DNA of 64,000 bases from Tubiluchus corallicola (lineage: Eukaryota > Priapulida > Priapulimorpha > Priapulimorphida > Tubiluchidae). Every line of letters begins with the position of its first letter. The first letter of the stretch is position 1. Made by a program: the position numbers and the translations under genes. Where the stretch lies: positions 1 to 64,000 of the forward strand of contig JAQGDQ010000496.1 in the NCBI GenBank assembly GCA_030141605.1. Direction: 5' to 3'. Below are positions 46,997-60,300 of this stretch, in pieces. Under the pieces are notes generated by a model. The model did not search any database. It was not told the origin of the DNA and worked only from the letters and a program-made list of their open reading frames with translations.

Positions 46997-49394
46997 TGAA
47001 AAATGTCGCAGTTTTTAATTATCAGCGGTAAATAAAAATAAACAATTTCTCGCTATCTTGGAAAAGAAATCAAGTACCCATTTTTCTGACATCCCATTGA
47101 GTATAAATTAGTACAAATTTGCAGCAATAATACATTTATAAGCATAATAATTTGCAAAATGTACAGAATTGCAGCATGCTTATGTAAATAATAATGTGCC
47201 AGTAGACAAACTGTATTAGTATTAGAAATATTGTACAGAATACGTAGAGCTTATTACAGTATATAATATTTTACTTTCTAAGCGTAATAGTGTCTTATGT
47301 ATAGGTGCTAATCTTGCAGATAAGACGCAGTTTCATAGGAACAATAGGTAACCTTTTTTGTATGTGGACACGTACACTCTTATTATAAGTTGTTTGTTGT
47401 TATTGTATACTTAGCAGTTAGCTTATTTGCAGAAAAGTTTAATTAAAAAAAAGCACAAAAAATGATAGGATCAGAATATAGGATTACAGTTAATACTGTA
47501 TGTTTTAACAGGAATTAAAATGATAAATTTGAGAAGCATATTTCTGTGTATATTAATTGTGCCATAATTATTCATCAGTTACTATTGTTGTTAATTAATT
47601 AGTTTAGGCCTACGTTTGTTGACTATTGTGCTTGTTTTAAAGAATCCAGGTAATAAAGTCACAGAAAAAGTCACAGAAAAAAAGAAATGACCTAACCCTA
47701 AGATATTGAACAAAACCATTTTTTTCAGATACATAATTATGAATAGTGTTGTCAATACATGTATGTACAAGTCTTGTACTGCCAGTTAATAACTAATTTA
47801 TTAAATTTTTCCATTTTATTATTTTAATTGTCTATGATACTAAAAATGAATTGTGACTGACTTGAATTTTTTTGCTTGATTACCTATTTTTCTTTTCTGA
47901 TGAAAATCCTGACTCCGGCCACCATAAATTCTGACTTTTTCTGTGACTTTTTTCATAGGCAAAATTGTAATTTTCCTGTGACTTTAATAGCGGTCAGAGT
48001 TTCGATGCTACATGGCAGTTTAAAGGAACTATAAAAAGTTAAGTTAAAACAGTGCTTACTTAGAAGCACGAATAATATAAGAAGCACGACTGTTTTCAGT
48101 CCGTAAAACTCTACACCACTAGGTTATTCTTAATTGTTTACAGCCCAGAATAAGTAATTCACGGAAAATTCCGGAGGTCCAGGTAATAAGAGTGATTCTC
48201 TGATATCACAGAAATGTCAACGTTTCTGAAATGCATTGATATGACAATGTTTGGGCTGCAGACTTTAAGCGACATTTTTAGACACATCTGGCAGGTAAAC
48301 GATTCCAGCCATATTTTCAAAAATTCACAATACCCAACGGGCGTGCTCATTTCACTTACTTTTCTAAAAAAGAAAACTCACTGACAAAAAAGCGTCCAAC
48401 AAACATGGAAAAAAGACAGAGCTGTTGAGAAAATAAATTGTGCAAATCTGTTATTGTATATATTAACTTCTTCGTACTTGGTAATTTGGTAAAAACCTTT
48501 AAACGTAATAGAATTCAGACTCCTAACTTTGCTATTCCCCTAAAATATATGCAATGTACAATAGAAACGTTAAGTTGTGTATAAATAAATTTGTTATAGT
48601 ATGTTTAAAATTAAATGATAGCACTAGTTAAACTCGGGCATTGGTACTGTTCTGCTTACATATAAAAAAGTGCACCACTGTTCAAAAGTATATCGTCTAA
48701 TGGTGCAATTAAGTTTTTAATTCTGAGATTGTGTGTAGTCTTAGTACGTTTGTACTTCCCGTGGCACAATATAAGTTTTTATAATGTGCTTAATGTACTT
48801 TTGTGACAACTTATTCTCAACTAAGTATGTACATGTGCCATGTTCAATTTGGTAACTTATTTGTCAGACTCTTTAATAAAGCAGTTCATAGATCGCTAGT
48901 TAAATAAAAAAATCAATGATTGTAACATGATTCGAACTTGCAGCATTCATTAAGTCAGATTTAACTCAACAAATTTGATCAGATCTTTTTAACTGCAAGA
49001 CAACACAAATTTCAACTCTAAGAAGGATTTAAAGAAATGCAACTGATTTCTTGCTGGTGAACTTGAGTCTCAACAATATAACCAACATAACAGCTATTGT
49101 TAATAACAAACATGCTAGTTCTTTATTGCTTATGTTTCCATGCATATTTGCGTTATCACCAGAGCACTTTAACAAGTCAAACAGAAATATACATTAAATT
49201 ATAAACTACTGAACCATAACAGCAGTAGCTGTCCACGTACGGGATATTTAGAAACGGTGGTTTGAGCGAATTCGGCATCAGATTGAGACAACAAAAATTC
49301 CCTTGAAAACGATTTATTATTTCAATTATGCAACGAGCTAATCCAAAGTCAACTTGATAACAAATAACGTGAAGTGAAGACAATCGTCAAAAAC

Positions 49395-49545
49395 TTAGCC
49401 CCGTACAGGCGTACACTCGCCTTTCTGCCACGTGCCCTCTCCCCGATATTGCGGAAAAAGCCGAAAATGCACGAACAATTAAAATTTCGCATTAGCCACC
49501 ACGACCGAACGCCGCAGCACAGGTGACAAAAATCAAACTGTGGCA
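49395..49545. other. Local GC-rich patch in AT-rich DNA
   Basis: Several CG dinucleotides (CCCGTACAGGCG, CGAACGCCGC). A minus-strand frame with an ATG runs through it but shows no motifs. Could be a promoter or first exon; unproven. Confidence 0.25.
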
Positions 49546-50030
49546 GCAACAAGTAGCATTCATCATTTTATAATTTAAAGTATATTACTGGCTGGCTTGC
49601 ACAAATACACTGATGACGAATCAAATCTGCATCGAAACATAAGTAATAAAGAATTGCCATACTGTTATCAACAATAGCTATTGTATTGGTTGCATTATTA
49701 AGGAAATGCATAAGAACACGATGTCATAGATGTTGGGTAAGTAAATGCCTAATGTGACAAAAAACAAGAATGCAAAGAAAAGGAAGCAATTAACAGTATT
49801 TTGCAGGACAAACAATGGTAAAATATTTTTTCCATTCCTGTCCCAAACAATGGACTGCAATTGTAAAAGCATGATTACATACTATAATGTCAAATAAACC
49901 AGAACAGCGCTAAGCACCGGATGACAAACAAAATACAGATGGTGATACAGAACACCACAGAGAAGCAGGTCTAGGAACAGTTAGAAGCACATACCACTAG
50001 GGTACAGAGACCAACATCTCTTGAAGCAAA

Positions 50031-50113
50031 CTAGAGACTCATGTCCATGTTAGACTGAGGAGTAAATCTTGCTCGATCAGCAGGATTTTTTGCGTTTGTT
50101 CCGTCTTCTGACA
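50031..50113 (-). CDS. Candidate alternative terminal exon on the minus strand
   Basis: Minus-strand acceptor CCCAACATTAG, then SEDGTNAKNPADRARFTPQS, NMDMSL and TAG. It accepts one incoming base, the phase that exon x8 of the CCDC50-like gene (or a donor near the end of x9) would supply. The frame is also open upstream to an ATG at about 50159, so it could be a 42-codon small ORF or noncoding. No family match recognised. Confidence 0.3.
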
Positions 50114-50159
50114 CTAATGTTGGGACATTTTTTAAATAGACAGGATTAATCATTCAGGG

Positions 50160-52600
50160 ATATATTTGAAGTGAAATTACTTCAGTACAATTTAGTGAGC
50201 TGATGATGCAAAAAATCAACAGGCAGGTGCAGAACAGTCTCTTCTCCAGCGTTTTAATCTGTCATATTTTAAAAATCAAATAGTTTTGGCAGGCTACTGT
50301 GTTGCACATCGATCAGTAAACTCTGGACTTTTCATTCTGGTGAATAGATGTGTGTTGCCTCACAGACAAAAAAGTTTTGCTAAACACAAGTAACTTTCAT
50401 AAGAAATATGCAGATGCAAGGAGCAATATGTCTAAAACTTGTATGCAAATGCCTTGGCAAAGGCCTTGTAGACGGAGCATGTTGAAGCCACATTCCGTCA
50501 GGTCCACTGCAAGAAGTTAATGCATAGTTGGTCCTAATAATAATGTTCTGATATGGCCCATAAATGAAATTAAATTTACATCAAAATGTGATGCTTGCAA
50601 CAAAACAAGCAAAAAAGAATGACAGACTTTATAATTACATGTATAACCAAATTTATTATGCTAAGTAAGTACCTAAAAATGTAACACTAATACTTAATGT
50701 CAGCAAGATACAAGGGTCTGGGGAGATTCAATATCCATTAAAGACAAAGTAACGAAAAGTGAACTGTGAACTTTGAAAACTTTGGAATCAGAAATGAGTA
50801 TGAATTTTTGTAATGAGTGTCAATTATTAACAGTTTATTGTTAAAACTGCTAGGTGGAAAGTGATTTTGCTATGCTGTCTTTACCATAACATAAAGCGTG
50901 TAAACATATTCATAAACAGCAATGGATCCAAACTGAGACACCAGAAACAAGATTCATTCTAACTGACCAATCAGTTAATTTGATTAATTCATTAACATTC
51001 GTAAAATGTATATACAATACTTTATGGCAAGGGCACACAGTGTATAAAATATGTGATAATATAATAACAACAATGTCATGTATAATGCGATAATGTCACA
51101 GACAGGGCAGTGCATAGAAAATCACAACCTTTAATTACCGTTGACCTACATAAACAGTTTGTATAAAAGTATCACACTACGGAGCACATTTATTCAACTT
51201 ATGAAAAAATGTCGCTAATGAATTATTTTATGAAAAACACAATACACAACGTTTCAGCACAACACAACGCTATTTCAAGAATTCTTCCCACACAAAAAAC
51301 CCAAAATAGATCCAAATTATTCTATTTGCTTAAAATTGTTCTCAGCCTGTATTTTTAATGATGCACTTTCAGTGACCACTGTACTATAATCATTCTTTAA
51401 TAAGAATATTCTTTATTGACTATGTTTCCGACCATTAATAGAAACTAAAAAGGTAACTTTTTATCCTTTCAGTGAGAATTTGCAAACATTACACACAATG
51501 CGCTGCTGTATTGAACAGTTGAGCATCTTCATTATTGACCTTTTGTTCATTAAAATCCAAATCTGTATATGACATTATTGCTTAATGTGAAAAAAAACTT
51601 GAGCAATGACTGTGATAAAATGGCACTGTCTCAGATAAGATTTCAAAAGATATATGTACTGAAATTTCATTTGAAATAATTGTATCGTTTATCACCAAGA
51701 TCATGTTGCTATGTCAAAAATTTAGCCAGCCATTCTGTCAAAGTTACATTTCAACGAATATTAAAAGCAATAACACTGCTAAGGTTCCCTGGTTGTCCAT
51801 TTTTCACCCTGTCAATTACTGATTTTAGTGAAAATTTTTTCAGCTGTAGACTTGGACTTTAAGAACTATAACCTCTTAGATATTTCTTATCTATATGGAT
51901 AATCTACATTAAAACAGTAAATATTAACACGTACCAAGTTACGAAGAACGTTTTAACTAAAACCCTGCACCAAAAAACCCACAATCACACACTAATGCAA
52001 ATTACTGAATTTCCATGATCAATATGCTAATTAAAATCTTACATTTTAGCTTTAATAATATACAATAATCATTGCATTGCAAAATAAATAAAAAATGCAA
52101 ATGGTGGTATATACAACATATACTATACACATAAATACTTTTATAGCGATAAAAGGCATACTTATAATTGAGCGGACAAATTATTAGAACTTCAAAATAT
52201 TAAAAGCAATTATTTTGCAAATCAATAATTTATCAATAATTTCTTTGCAAATCAATAATATTTACAACCTGCATAACCATATTAAATTGCAAAATTTATA
52301 TTATATTGATTTAACATTTGTAACCTTTGTAAATCTGTGGTGCATAATTCTACCAAGACACATCAAAAGTTACTTGTAAATGTAAACTGGTACTAACGTA
52401 TGTTTCATTGCTACTGAATCGTTTGCCGCATTTTTGTGTCATCAAACCATGATAAAGAACATGGCACACCCACGAATGCATCTAGATTTGAAACATTTTC
52501 TCATGTTACTTAACAGAGCAACAATGAACCCAAATTCAAAAGTGACCATACAAAGAATCTATAAATCTGTATATGGGCAGATTTGTAAACACATAATTAG
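50160..52600. other. AT-rich intergenic stretch
   Basis: No gene, RNA or structured repeat recognised. Confidence 0.5.
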
Positions 52601-52619
52601 TGCTTAAGTTACTGTATCA

Positions 52620-52860
52620 ATTTTTTTACGGGTCCGTTTATTCATTACCTGTTTGGCTTCTGTTAGCAACTTAATTAGTGCATAATAGGCTCTGCCTATA
52701 TAAACTGGTTGTATGTTTGTAATTTCACCACTGATGATGATGACAGCAGTAGTCTGTCGAAACACATGACATGATTTTAACGTTTAACTTTTTAATGTAA
52801 AGTTTTTAATAAAGTTGTGCTGTTTTTAACTACGAATGCAATGTATTTTTACCACGATGA
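52620..52860 (+). repeat. Probable retroelement tail
   Basis: CTCTGCCTATATAAACTGGTT, then CACTGATGATGATGACAGC and CTGTCGAAACAC, then AATAAA. The 'GATGACAGC..TGTCGAAAC' phrase recalls sequence near the 3' end of Penelope-like and related retroelements. No coding part is left. Confidence 0.35.
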
Positions 52861-54131
52861 TACTAACTGGTTACAATAACTGACAGAATGGATGACCATG
52901 CCAAAGGCTGTTCTCGAACTGCTTCACATATTTAAAGAGCTTACAGAGTGCCCTTTTTACCCAACTGACAAATGATAATAAAAAGAGACACAATATTACT
53001 TTTGATTCTCCAATTAAAGTTCAATGCGCTTCTCAGGGCAACTATAACATTGAAAAAAAACATTGAAAAAAATAAACTATGCGAGTTACTGTGAGGAGGA
53101 GGAAGGAGCATTTTGCTTTCGAGTCCTCCTCCAGATAAGTGAAACAATTGACAATTAACATTACATTTTCATCAGTTATAGCATACATTAGAACAAAATA
53201 AGTTTTGTTAGTAACTTAAGATCAGGATGAGTAAAATTGTGAGTTAATTATACCGTTGTAGTAGGTAATTCTTTGATGCTTTTTTAAATTGATAAAGATT
53301 AAGAGTTTTCATTTCACGCGGAATTGATGACCATATTTTAATAGCATTATATTTTGATGACTGTTTCATTATATTCGTTTTTGGAAGGGGGGGGGTACAT
53401 AGTTTTCGACTGAATCTCTTGTGTAATGATCATGTTGATTTGAAACTGGACTAAAGTATGACTGAAAAGCTGGTGGAAGTAGTGAATTATGATAGTGATA
53501 CATGAAATGAAGACAATACGTGTCATATATTTCTTTCACTTTAACAGTTTTAACAGACAAATAAATTATATTTATACTACTGGACAAGAAAGAAATCCAA
53601 ATCTGTTATAGAATGATTTTAGTCCATAAAGTCAATAAACAATTGCAATTGTTTCCATGACAACATGTATCGTCTGCTTCTCTAGGTGGCATAATTACCA
53701 ATTCAATATTAACAAAAGAGTGGACAGAAACTGATCGCTATCCTAGTCTCAACTAGGTAATTACTAGTGAATCGATTCTGTAGGCTTAATCAAATCAAAA
53801 TTTACAAGTCAATCAAAACAAAATTATGCAAAAATTTACACCACGCTTTACAAAGTCTTACAAGAAAGCTACTTATATATGTTTGTCTACACAGTTGACT
53901 CAAGAAACTCAAATAATACTAATACTATAAATAACATAACAACAGAGAAACTTTGTAATGGAAGAGATATGTGAAAACAGTTATAAAGTGCGTTAAAAAA
54001 GCAGCAACCCATTGTAGCAGCAACTGTTTTCTTCTCAGATCAAATTATGCCAACAGCAAACATTCCAAACAAACAGAAGAAACGCATCTTGGACAAATGG
54101 AGGGAACATGTCAAACTACGAAAATAAATGC
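52861..54131. other. AT-rich stretch, likely 3'UTR of the CCDC50-like gene at its right end
   Basis: No motif-bearing frame on either strand. No clear polyadenylation site could be chosen. Confidence 0.4.
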
Positions 54132-54307
54132 CTACTGTTGTTTACAGCCCTCTTTTTCCTTTTCTTTTTCTCGGGCTCGTCTGCCACCGGAAGGGTTTCG
54201 TCTCCTGTCTGCACCAGGCCCGCGTCGTTGTCCAGCTGCTGGCATGTAGGGGGGCACATCTGCTTCAAAATCATAACCATCTTCGCCCTTTGCCACCATT
54301 CCAGGCG
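54132..54307 (-). CDS. CCDC50: CCDC50-like terminal exon x9
   Basis: Acceptor GTCTCCTTTCAG. It encodes PGMVAKGEDGYDFEADVPPY, MPAAGQRRGP, then a basic Arg/Gly/Glu/Lys tail (RRAREKEKEKEGCKQQ) and TAG at 54134-54132. A possible in-phase donor (GTAAAC) sits just before the stop, see the candidate exon at 50031. Confidence 0.72.
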
Positions 54308-57300
54308 CTGAAAGGAGACAAATGCAACATTAGGAAACTCCTTAGTTGTCCAAGAAATTGATGATGAGAATGACAAATTAAATAAGAATAACATAAGGGC
54401 TGATGATTCAAGATTATTCATTTAATCAAAAAAAACAATTGTTTAAGTTAATCCAGCAAAAAAATAGTAACACGATTATTGTAGCTGAAAAATATATCAA
54501 CATGATCAACGTGAGTGAATAACTGGGATAATTAAAAACATCTTGCTAATGACGACAAATTATGTATTTTTTATACAAGCTTGCATAAATCTTTGCGTGA
54601 TGTCTGCTTTATATCTGAAAACCTCATAAGATCTAATTCACAAGATGTGCTGTACTTGCATACGTTACTGATCCCAAAAATTAAAATATTTTACTTGATC
54701 TTGTCATGTTACATGCAGCTATTCAAATGTGATCATTTTGACCGACGAATATACCATTCTAGTCCTACTACAATACTTTTCCAGTTCAAAATTTAACAAG
54801 CAGACCCCCCTCCTACAATGCCAACACACAATACTACTAAAATGTTGCAAAGAATATAAAGTTTTACTAATTGCAATTTTAACCTGATTGCTAAAAAAAT
54901 GCAAAAAACGACAGTTATTCACATTTTCACACTTACAAGCATGAGACAATCTCTGACAACCATTGTATTTATGAGCTAGAGCCATAGGAGTCGCCGGCGC
55001 ACTTGTAGGTACTGATTCAGCCTGCTCAACCATCCTGCGATATGTTGGGTCAATTGCAGCTGCAATGTTAAACTGGCCAGATGATAATGTCTCACTAGGT
55101 GGCTGCACTTGTTTTCTGTTTAAAATAATGCATGAATTGGTTAATTTGCTTTAAAAAGTAGATACTAAGAATCTGATGTATTAACAAAAATTTGGCGTAA
55201 GCATCAAAAGAATTAAACTTTCAGACAACAAAGTTAAACACTCAATGTTTTCCAAACATTACAGAAGGTTCCAGAAGATTACAGAAACAATTCTACAGTA
55301 TAATGCGCATTTTTCCAGAAATTAAATCAGCAACAAAGTGGGGCTTGTAACATGATAAACAGTCGCATTCTATTAGCTCTCTTCAGTTGGAGTTGGGGTT
55401 GAGTTGACAGACACTAATGCTGGTTGTGGTACATTGATATTCAAAGGAGTAGTAGGAACAGTCAAATATTTGTACAGAAACTTTGACTTAAACTAAGAAA
55501 CTCAATACTTGAACAAATTCGAATAATCGTAGAAAAATTCAGATGCCGACAACAATGAACCATGAGATTTACACTTACAGTAGTGCAAACTAACCGGTTA
55601 ATTACACTTTAACCCACAACCTCGCACGTAAGTGACCACAAAATTATATAAAAAGTGTCAACAGTCATCAACCATATATACAGATATAATTAAACAACCT
55701 TTGTTACAACTGAGAGTTTATTTTAGTCTAGAGTACAAACCAACTATTATCTCATCAAACAGCTTAGTCATTAAGCACGAAATATAAAGCATGTTTGCCA
55801 CTCTATGACAGTTTTTACAGTTTTTTTGTAAATTTCCATCTTTGTTTGAAACAATTTCTTCAAAACATTGCCTACGAAAAACATGAGTTAGCTGAAGTAA
55901 CAAACGTAACAAAGTCAAAAAAGAAAAAATGTTAGACTACAAAGTTTAAAAAAGTGTACTTGACATCGGCATCGTCTGTGCTGTGTCTACTGCCTGTACT
56001 TTTCATGCTCCCACTTCCAGAAGAAGGTCTTAAATTATCACTAGAAAGTTTAGAATTTGGCCGAACAGCAGGATCATTTTGTCTGTCTTGACTACCGGAG
56101 GAAATTCTGTTAATGGCAAAATGGTAATCAAACATTTGTTAGCATACAACAGGTAATTACCGACATTTATACTGACAAGAATGACCAGGTTTAAAACCTG
56201 AAAAGGAAATATTAACAAGCACTTTTTACCTTGGAAGCTTTAGCTATGGCTTCAAGTATATGAAATGCCTACTGCAATGTTTTAGCAACAAACGACTTTG
56301 TCAAGCAACAAACTCCAGTTTTTGTATGGTAATAAGAACAATTCAGTAATGTCACAGTTGTCAGATTTCTATACAAAGCACCAGGGCATTACCTATCTTC
56401 CTTTAATCTGTCCTGCCTTTCAGAGCTGCCTTGTCGACTACCACCAGCAGACGAGTTAGAAGACCGTCCACTACCTTGCGAATAAGGTACCTCATCCACA
56501 GGTATATCAGGCAGTGCACGATCTTGTAAACTTTTAGATCTGTTAAACTGTAACGATGGTCCCTAAAACAACGAAAAACATGTAACACACCACATTGATA
56601 TGAACCAGACTGTTTCCTAACAGTTGCTTCAATACCTGAGCACTAGCATTCAAGCTTGAAGTGCCTAGTTTAAATCATGAGCTTGTATGAAACAGAAAAA
56701 ACTATAAAAAACACTGATGTCAGTTGAAAAAGTTCATAGCTCATGCTGAGTGTAAACTTACCGTCTCAACACTTCGATCTCGTTTCGTCTCCACAGACTT
56801 TCCTCTTTTGTCGTGCCGTCTTGCTCTAAGCTCTTCCTGCTCTTGCATAACCTTTGCTAACTCAAAATCTTTGACTATGACTTCCTCATGTTTCCCCCCA
56901 TCTACTCGCTGTGAAATGGGAATACAAATATGTATTTATACTAAAATTACTAAAGTACATACTTATATTAAAACTAGCGTATGCTATAAAAAAATTTGCA
57001 ATAGTGTATTAATGGACTGTAGTACAAACTATTTTTTCAAAACATGTCTGCAAGTACTCCAATCCATACTGCAAAGATCGATAAAATTGACATCATAATC
57101 TTTAACAATTCTAGAAAGATAATGGATTACCTTAGCATTGGAAGAGATAATTTAACAAGCCAATTATGAATTTCACTAGTAACAGCAAAAATAAAACAGT
57201 TTTTGTCAAATGTTAAGCTAATCTTTTGTACTTTCACAGCACTCAGCAAAAAGAACAAAACAAATTTATCTCAGTAGCAGCTTGGAGAAATGTGCCATAA

Positions 57301-60300
57301 TTTTGTTTATCAAATATTGGTAATCAGTAATCACAACTTTATTATTCATTCACTTATAAACTGCCACATTCTGTCGTACGAAAACCTACTAATGGACACA
57401 TATATCATTTACTAATTACTCAGCTTCTAAGTAAATACACACATAATTTTGTAAAACTATAACTAAGCAATGCTCCAAATGGCGACACTAATGCCAAATT
57501 CTGCTGAAAGTTGTTGTTGTGAAGACTGTGTACTTCCCTCAGTACCAATACATTTACTATCATCTCACTAGGTCTGTCATTATCTACAAATTACATGTGG
57601 CTCTATCCAACTCTAACCACCTATTCCAACCACGTCAAAGGTTATCAAACATTGACTAGTGATCAATTAATCTAGATCACTTGCTGACTGCTCAGCATCA
57701 AAAACTATTTTTGAAACGACATTCTTTGGTGTAGCATAATCAAGCTATGTAACCTCTAAACTCAACATGAACAAATATCCATCTTTTTAATCTTTAACTA
57801 TTTTTTAATTTTTTTTATTTACTATAGCTTAGGATCTTGTTAATTCTGACTTTTATCTGCAGCAAAGTAACAGCAATCCATTCCAAATTCTGGCTTCTGT
57901 TTCCAAAACACAGAAAGTGGCTCGTTCATGACTAAGTGGTAACCAACATTGTTTACTAAATATACTCAAACAACCTACAGAAACTTAACTGAGGTTCTTA
58001 GCCACATTTGCAAGCATATAGATTTATATTAAAAATCCTCCACTGCCTAAAATCCTCAACAAAGAAAATAATCTAAAACACTGTGGTAAAAAAAGCTGCC
58101 CAGAGAAGTTTTTCAGACATTATCCATCCATTTACTCACCAGGCTTGGTGTTGCTTAGCTTCAATCGATAAGTACACACTGTCTATGGCCACTTTGCTAC
58201 TCTTCTTATCATAAGTGCATGTCACTTTAGAAAAATGTCAGTCTTTTTATCTTTTTTTAACTGTTACTAAACACTACTTTTCTGACAGAACTATATGTAC
58301 ATGTTACATCTGCATACCTTACGTTCTTGCTCTTGTAACCTTCTTGCCAATTCCTGAAAACATTAATGAAAATTTGCTTATTTTGTACTTCAGGAGACAT
58401 TAAACGTATTTAATAAGCGGTATCTATCATAAAGACATTCAGTGTCGCAGTACTACAGTACAAGGACAAATTAAGGTCGTTTCATCTTATAACAGGAAGT
58501 TCTTAAAAATAAAGTAGCCTTGAAGCCAAAGTGTATAAGAGTGTTGTGTCTGGATATTTGAAATTTTCCACATTAGCTGATTTCACACAAGTGATACTGT
58601 ACATTGTTACGGGGCAAACACTGCAGTTAGTGAAGGCTTTTTTCAATTTTTTCGTGAAAAATCAATTTTCAATTTGTCTAAGATAAGCAAATGCATTTCG
58701 TATATAATTTTTCATGAAAGCCCATAACTGTCCATTGTGTGAGGAGTAGAAACCTACAAAAATTATCAAATATAATGTAATCGATGTGTAGTGAGAGCAT
58801 TTTATCATGAGCCCATGCAAAATACAGCAAACTCTTACCTCCTGAAGGAGTTTAACCCAATTTGGCTACTAATTAAATAACTTACTTAGATAAATCAGAA
58901 TAACTAAAATAGCTTAATTATACTGCAGCAGAAAGACATCCATTCTTAATAAAATGCCATATCTTTATTTACTAGTTATGTTGTTGTGATCTTTAATAAA
59001 CAATATTTCCAATAGAATAAGAATTACACTACCGTATATACTCGCATATAAGCCGAATTTAGAACTATAAAATACAATACTGAAATCAGAGGGTCGGCTT
59101 ATATGCGCATGAAACAAAAGGAACACAAGGACAGACACTAATGCCAATTTTCCAGCCACACATTTTCATCGCTATCTGACTCTTTATTTGGTTGTGTGTC
59201 ACGCAATGTATAATTTCTTCTAGTATGTAACATAAAAGTAAGCATTTTACATCTTTATAGTAAAAAATTTCTATGAACCAAAAATACCCAATTAACAAAA
59301 TGTGACAAAAAGGGATCAATTTTGTTGATTGGGTATGGAGTAAAATTAGACAAGTTGATGGTCGGCTTATATGCGGGTTTTTGCAAAAACTGGCCATTTT
59401 AAAGCACTTTTAGGGGGTCGGCTTATACGCGATGTAGGCTTATATGCGATGTAGGCTTATATACGGTATATAATGAGTAGTTCAATAAGGGTGTTGTTAG
59501 CAATGAAAGGTAGTGGACTGTTACAAAATCACTACTAAGCCACTGTTGACAGAGCTAACCACATGACAAGTTAAGCTGTTACAACAGTGAAATAAAGATC
59601 AACGTAACCCACTGAAGATCACTCACCTTATCCCTTTCTTCAAAGCTTAGTAATTTATTAGTAAACGGAGCAGGAATGTCTTCTGGCTCGGGAGGTAGCT
59701 GCACTCTGTCTAATACCTGATTTAACTGGTCTGCAGATGTGACTTTTACAAATGGTTCAGCTAAAAAAAATAACAATACACATTGAAATGAGATAATACT
59801 CTCTTGAGACTTGCAGAAATGTAGAATTAATTAGACAAAAGAAGCAACCTGTTGTTTAGTTGGCAGTGTTGAAAACTTGCATAAGTAGCGCACACCGAGG
59901 ATAATATTTCTGAGACAATGATGCATACTTAACAGTCGCTTTTAATGAATATTGAAAAATCGGAGCAGTCACACAATCCCTTCATACGATCAATTTTATT
60001 TATGTTACTGGATAATCGTTGATGGCTCGGAATTATTTTTCTTTTAATTCCTTAATCTTTTCCTTTCTGTTAAATGTTAGTATCCAATGTTCGTTTTATA
60101 GAGGTAAAAACACAGTTTTAGATTACAAATCGACCACTTAAAAAGCTGTCAGCACATTGCTCATACACATAGAAATGATATTCTTCAAACTGCTGTGAGA
60201 GACAGGATTTGTGTGGCAGTTTACACCAAATATTGATTATTAACTGCCGATTCTTAGGCAGGTTCTTGTCTGAGCTTATCATTTCTTATCCACTGGTACC

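Larger units (their letters stand above)
46319..50030. other. AT-rich intergenic stretch, probably including the ATP13A-like 3'UTR
   Basis: No open frame with motifs. Many AATAAA and AATTAAA strings, as expected of AT-rich DNA. A GC-richer patch at 49395-49545 stands out. Confidence 0.5.

Noticed and set aside
55376-55485. Minus-strand Thr/Pro-rich frame ending TPTPTEES and stop between x7 and x8
   Set aside because: Possible acceptors give phase 0, but x7 leaves two bases; no consistent splicing found.
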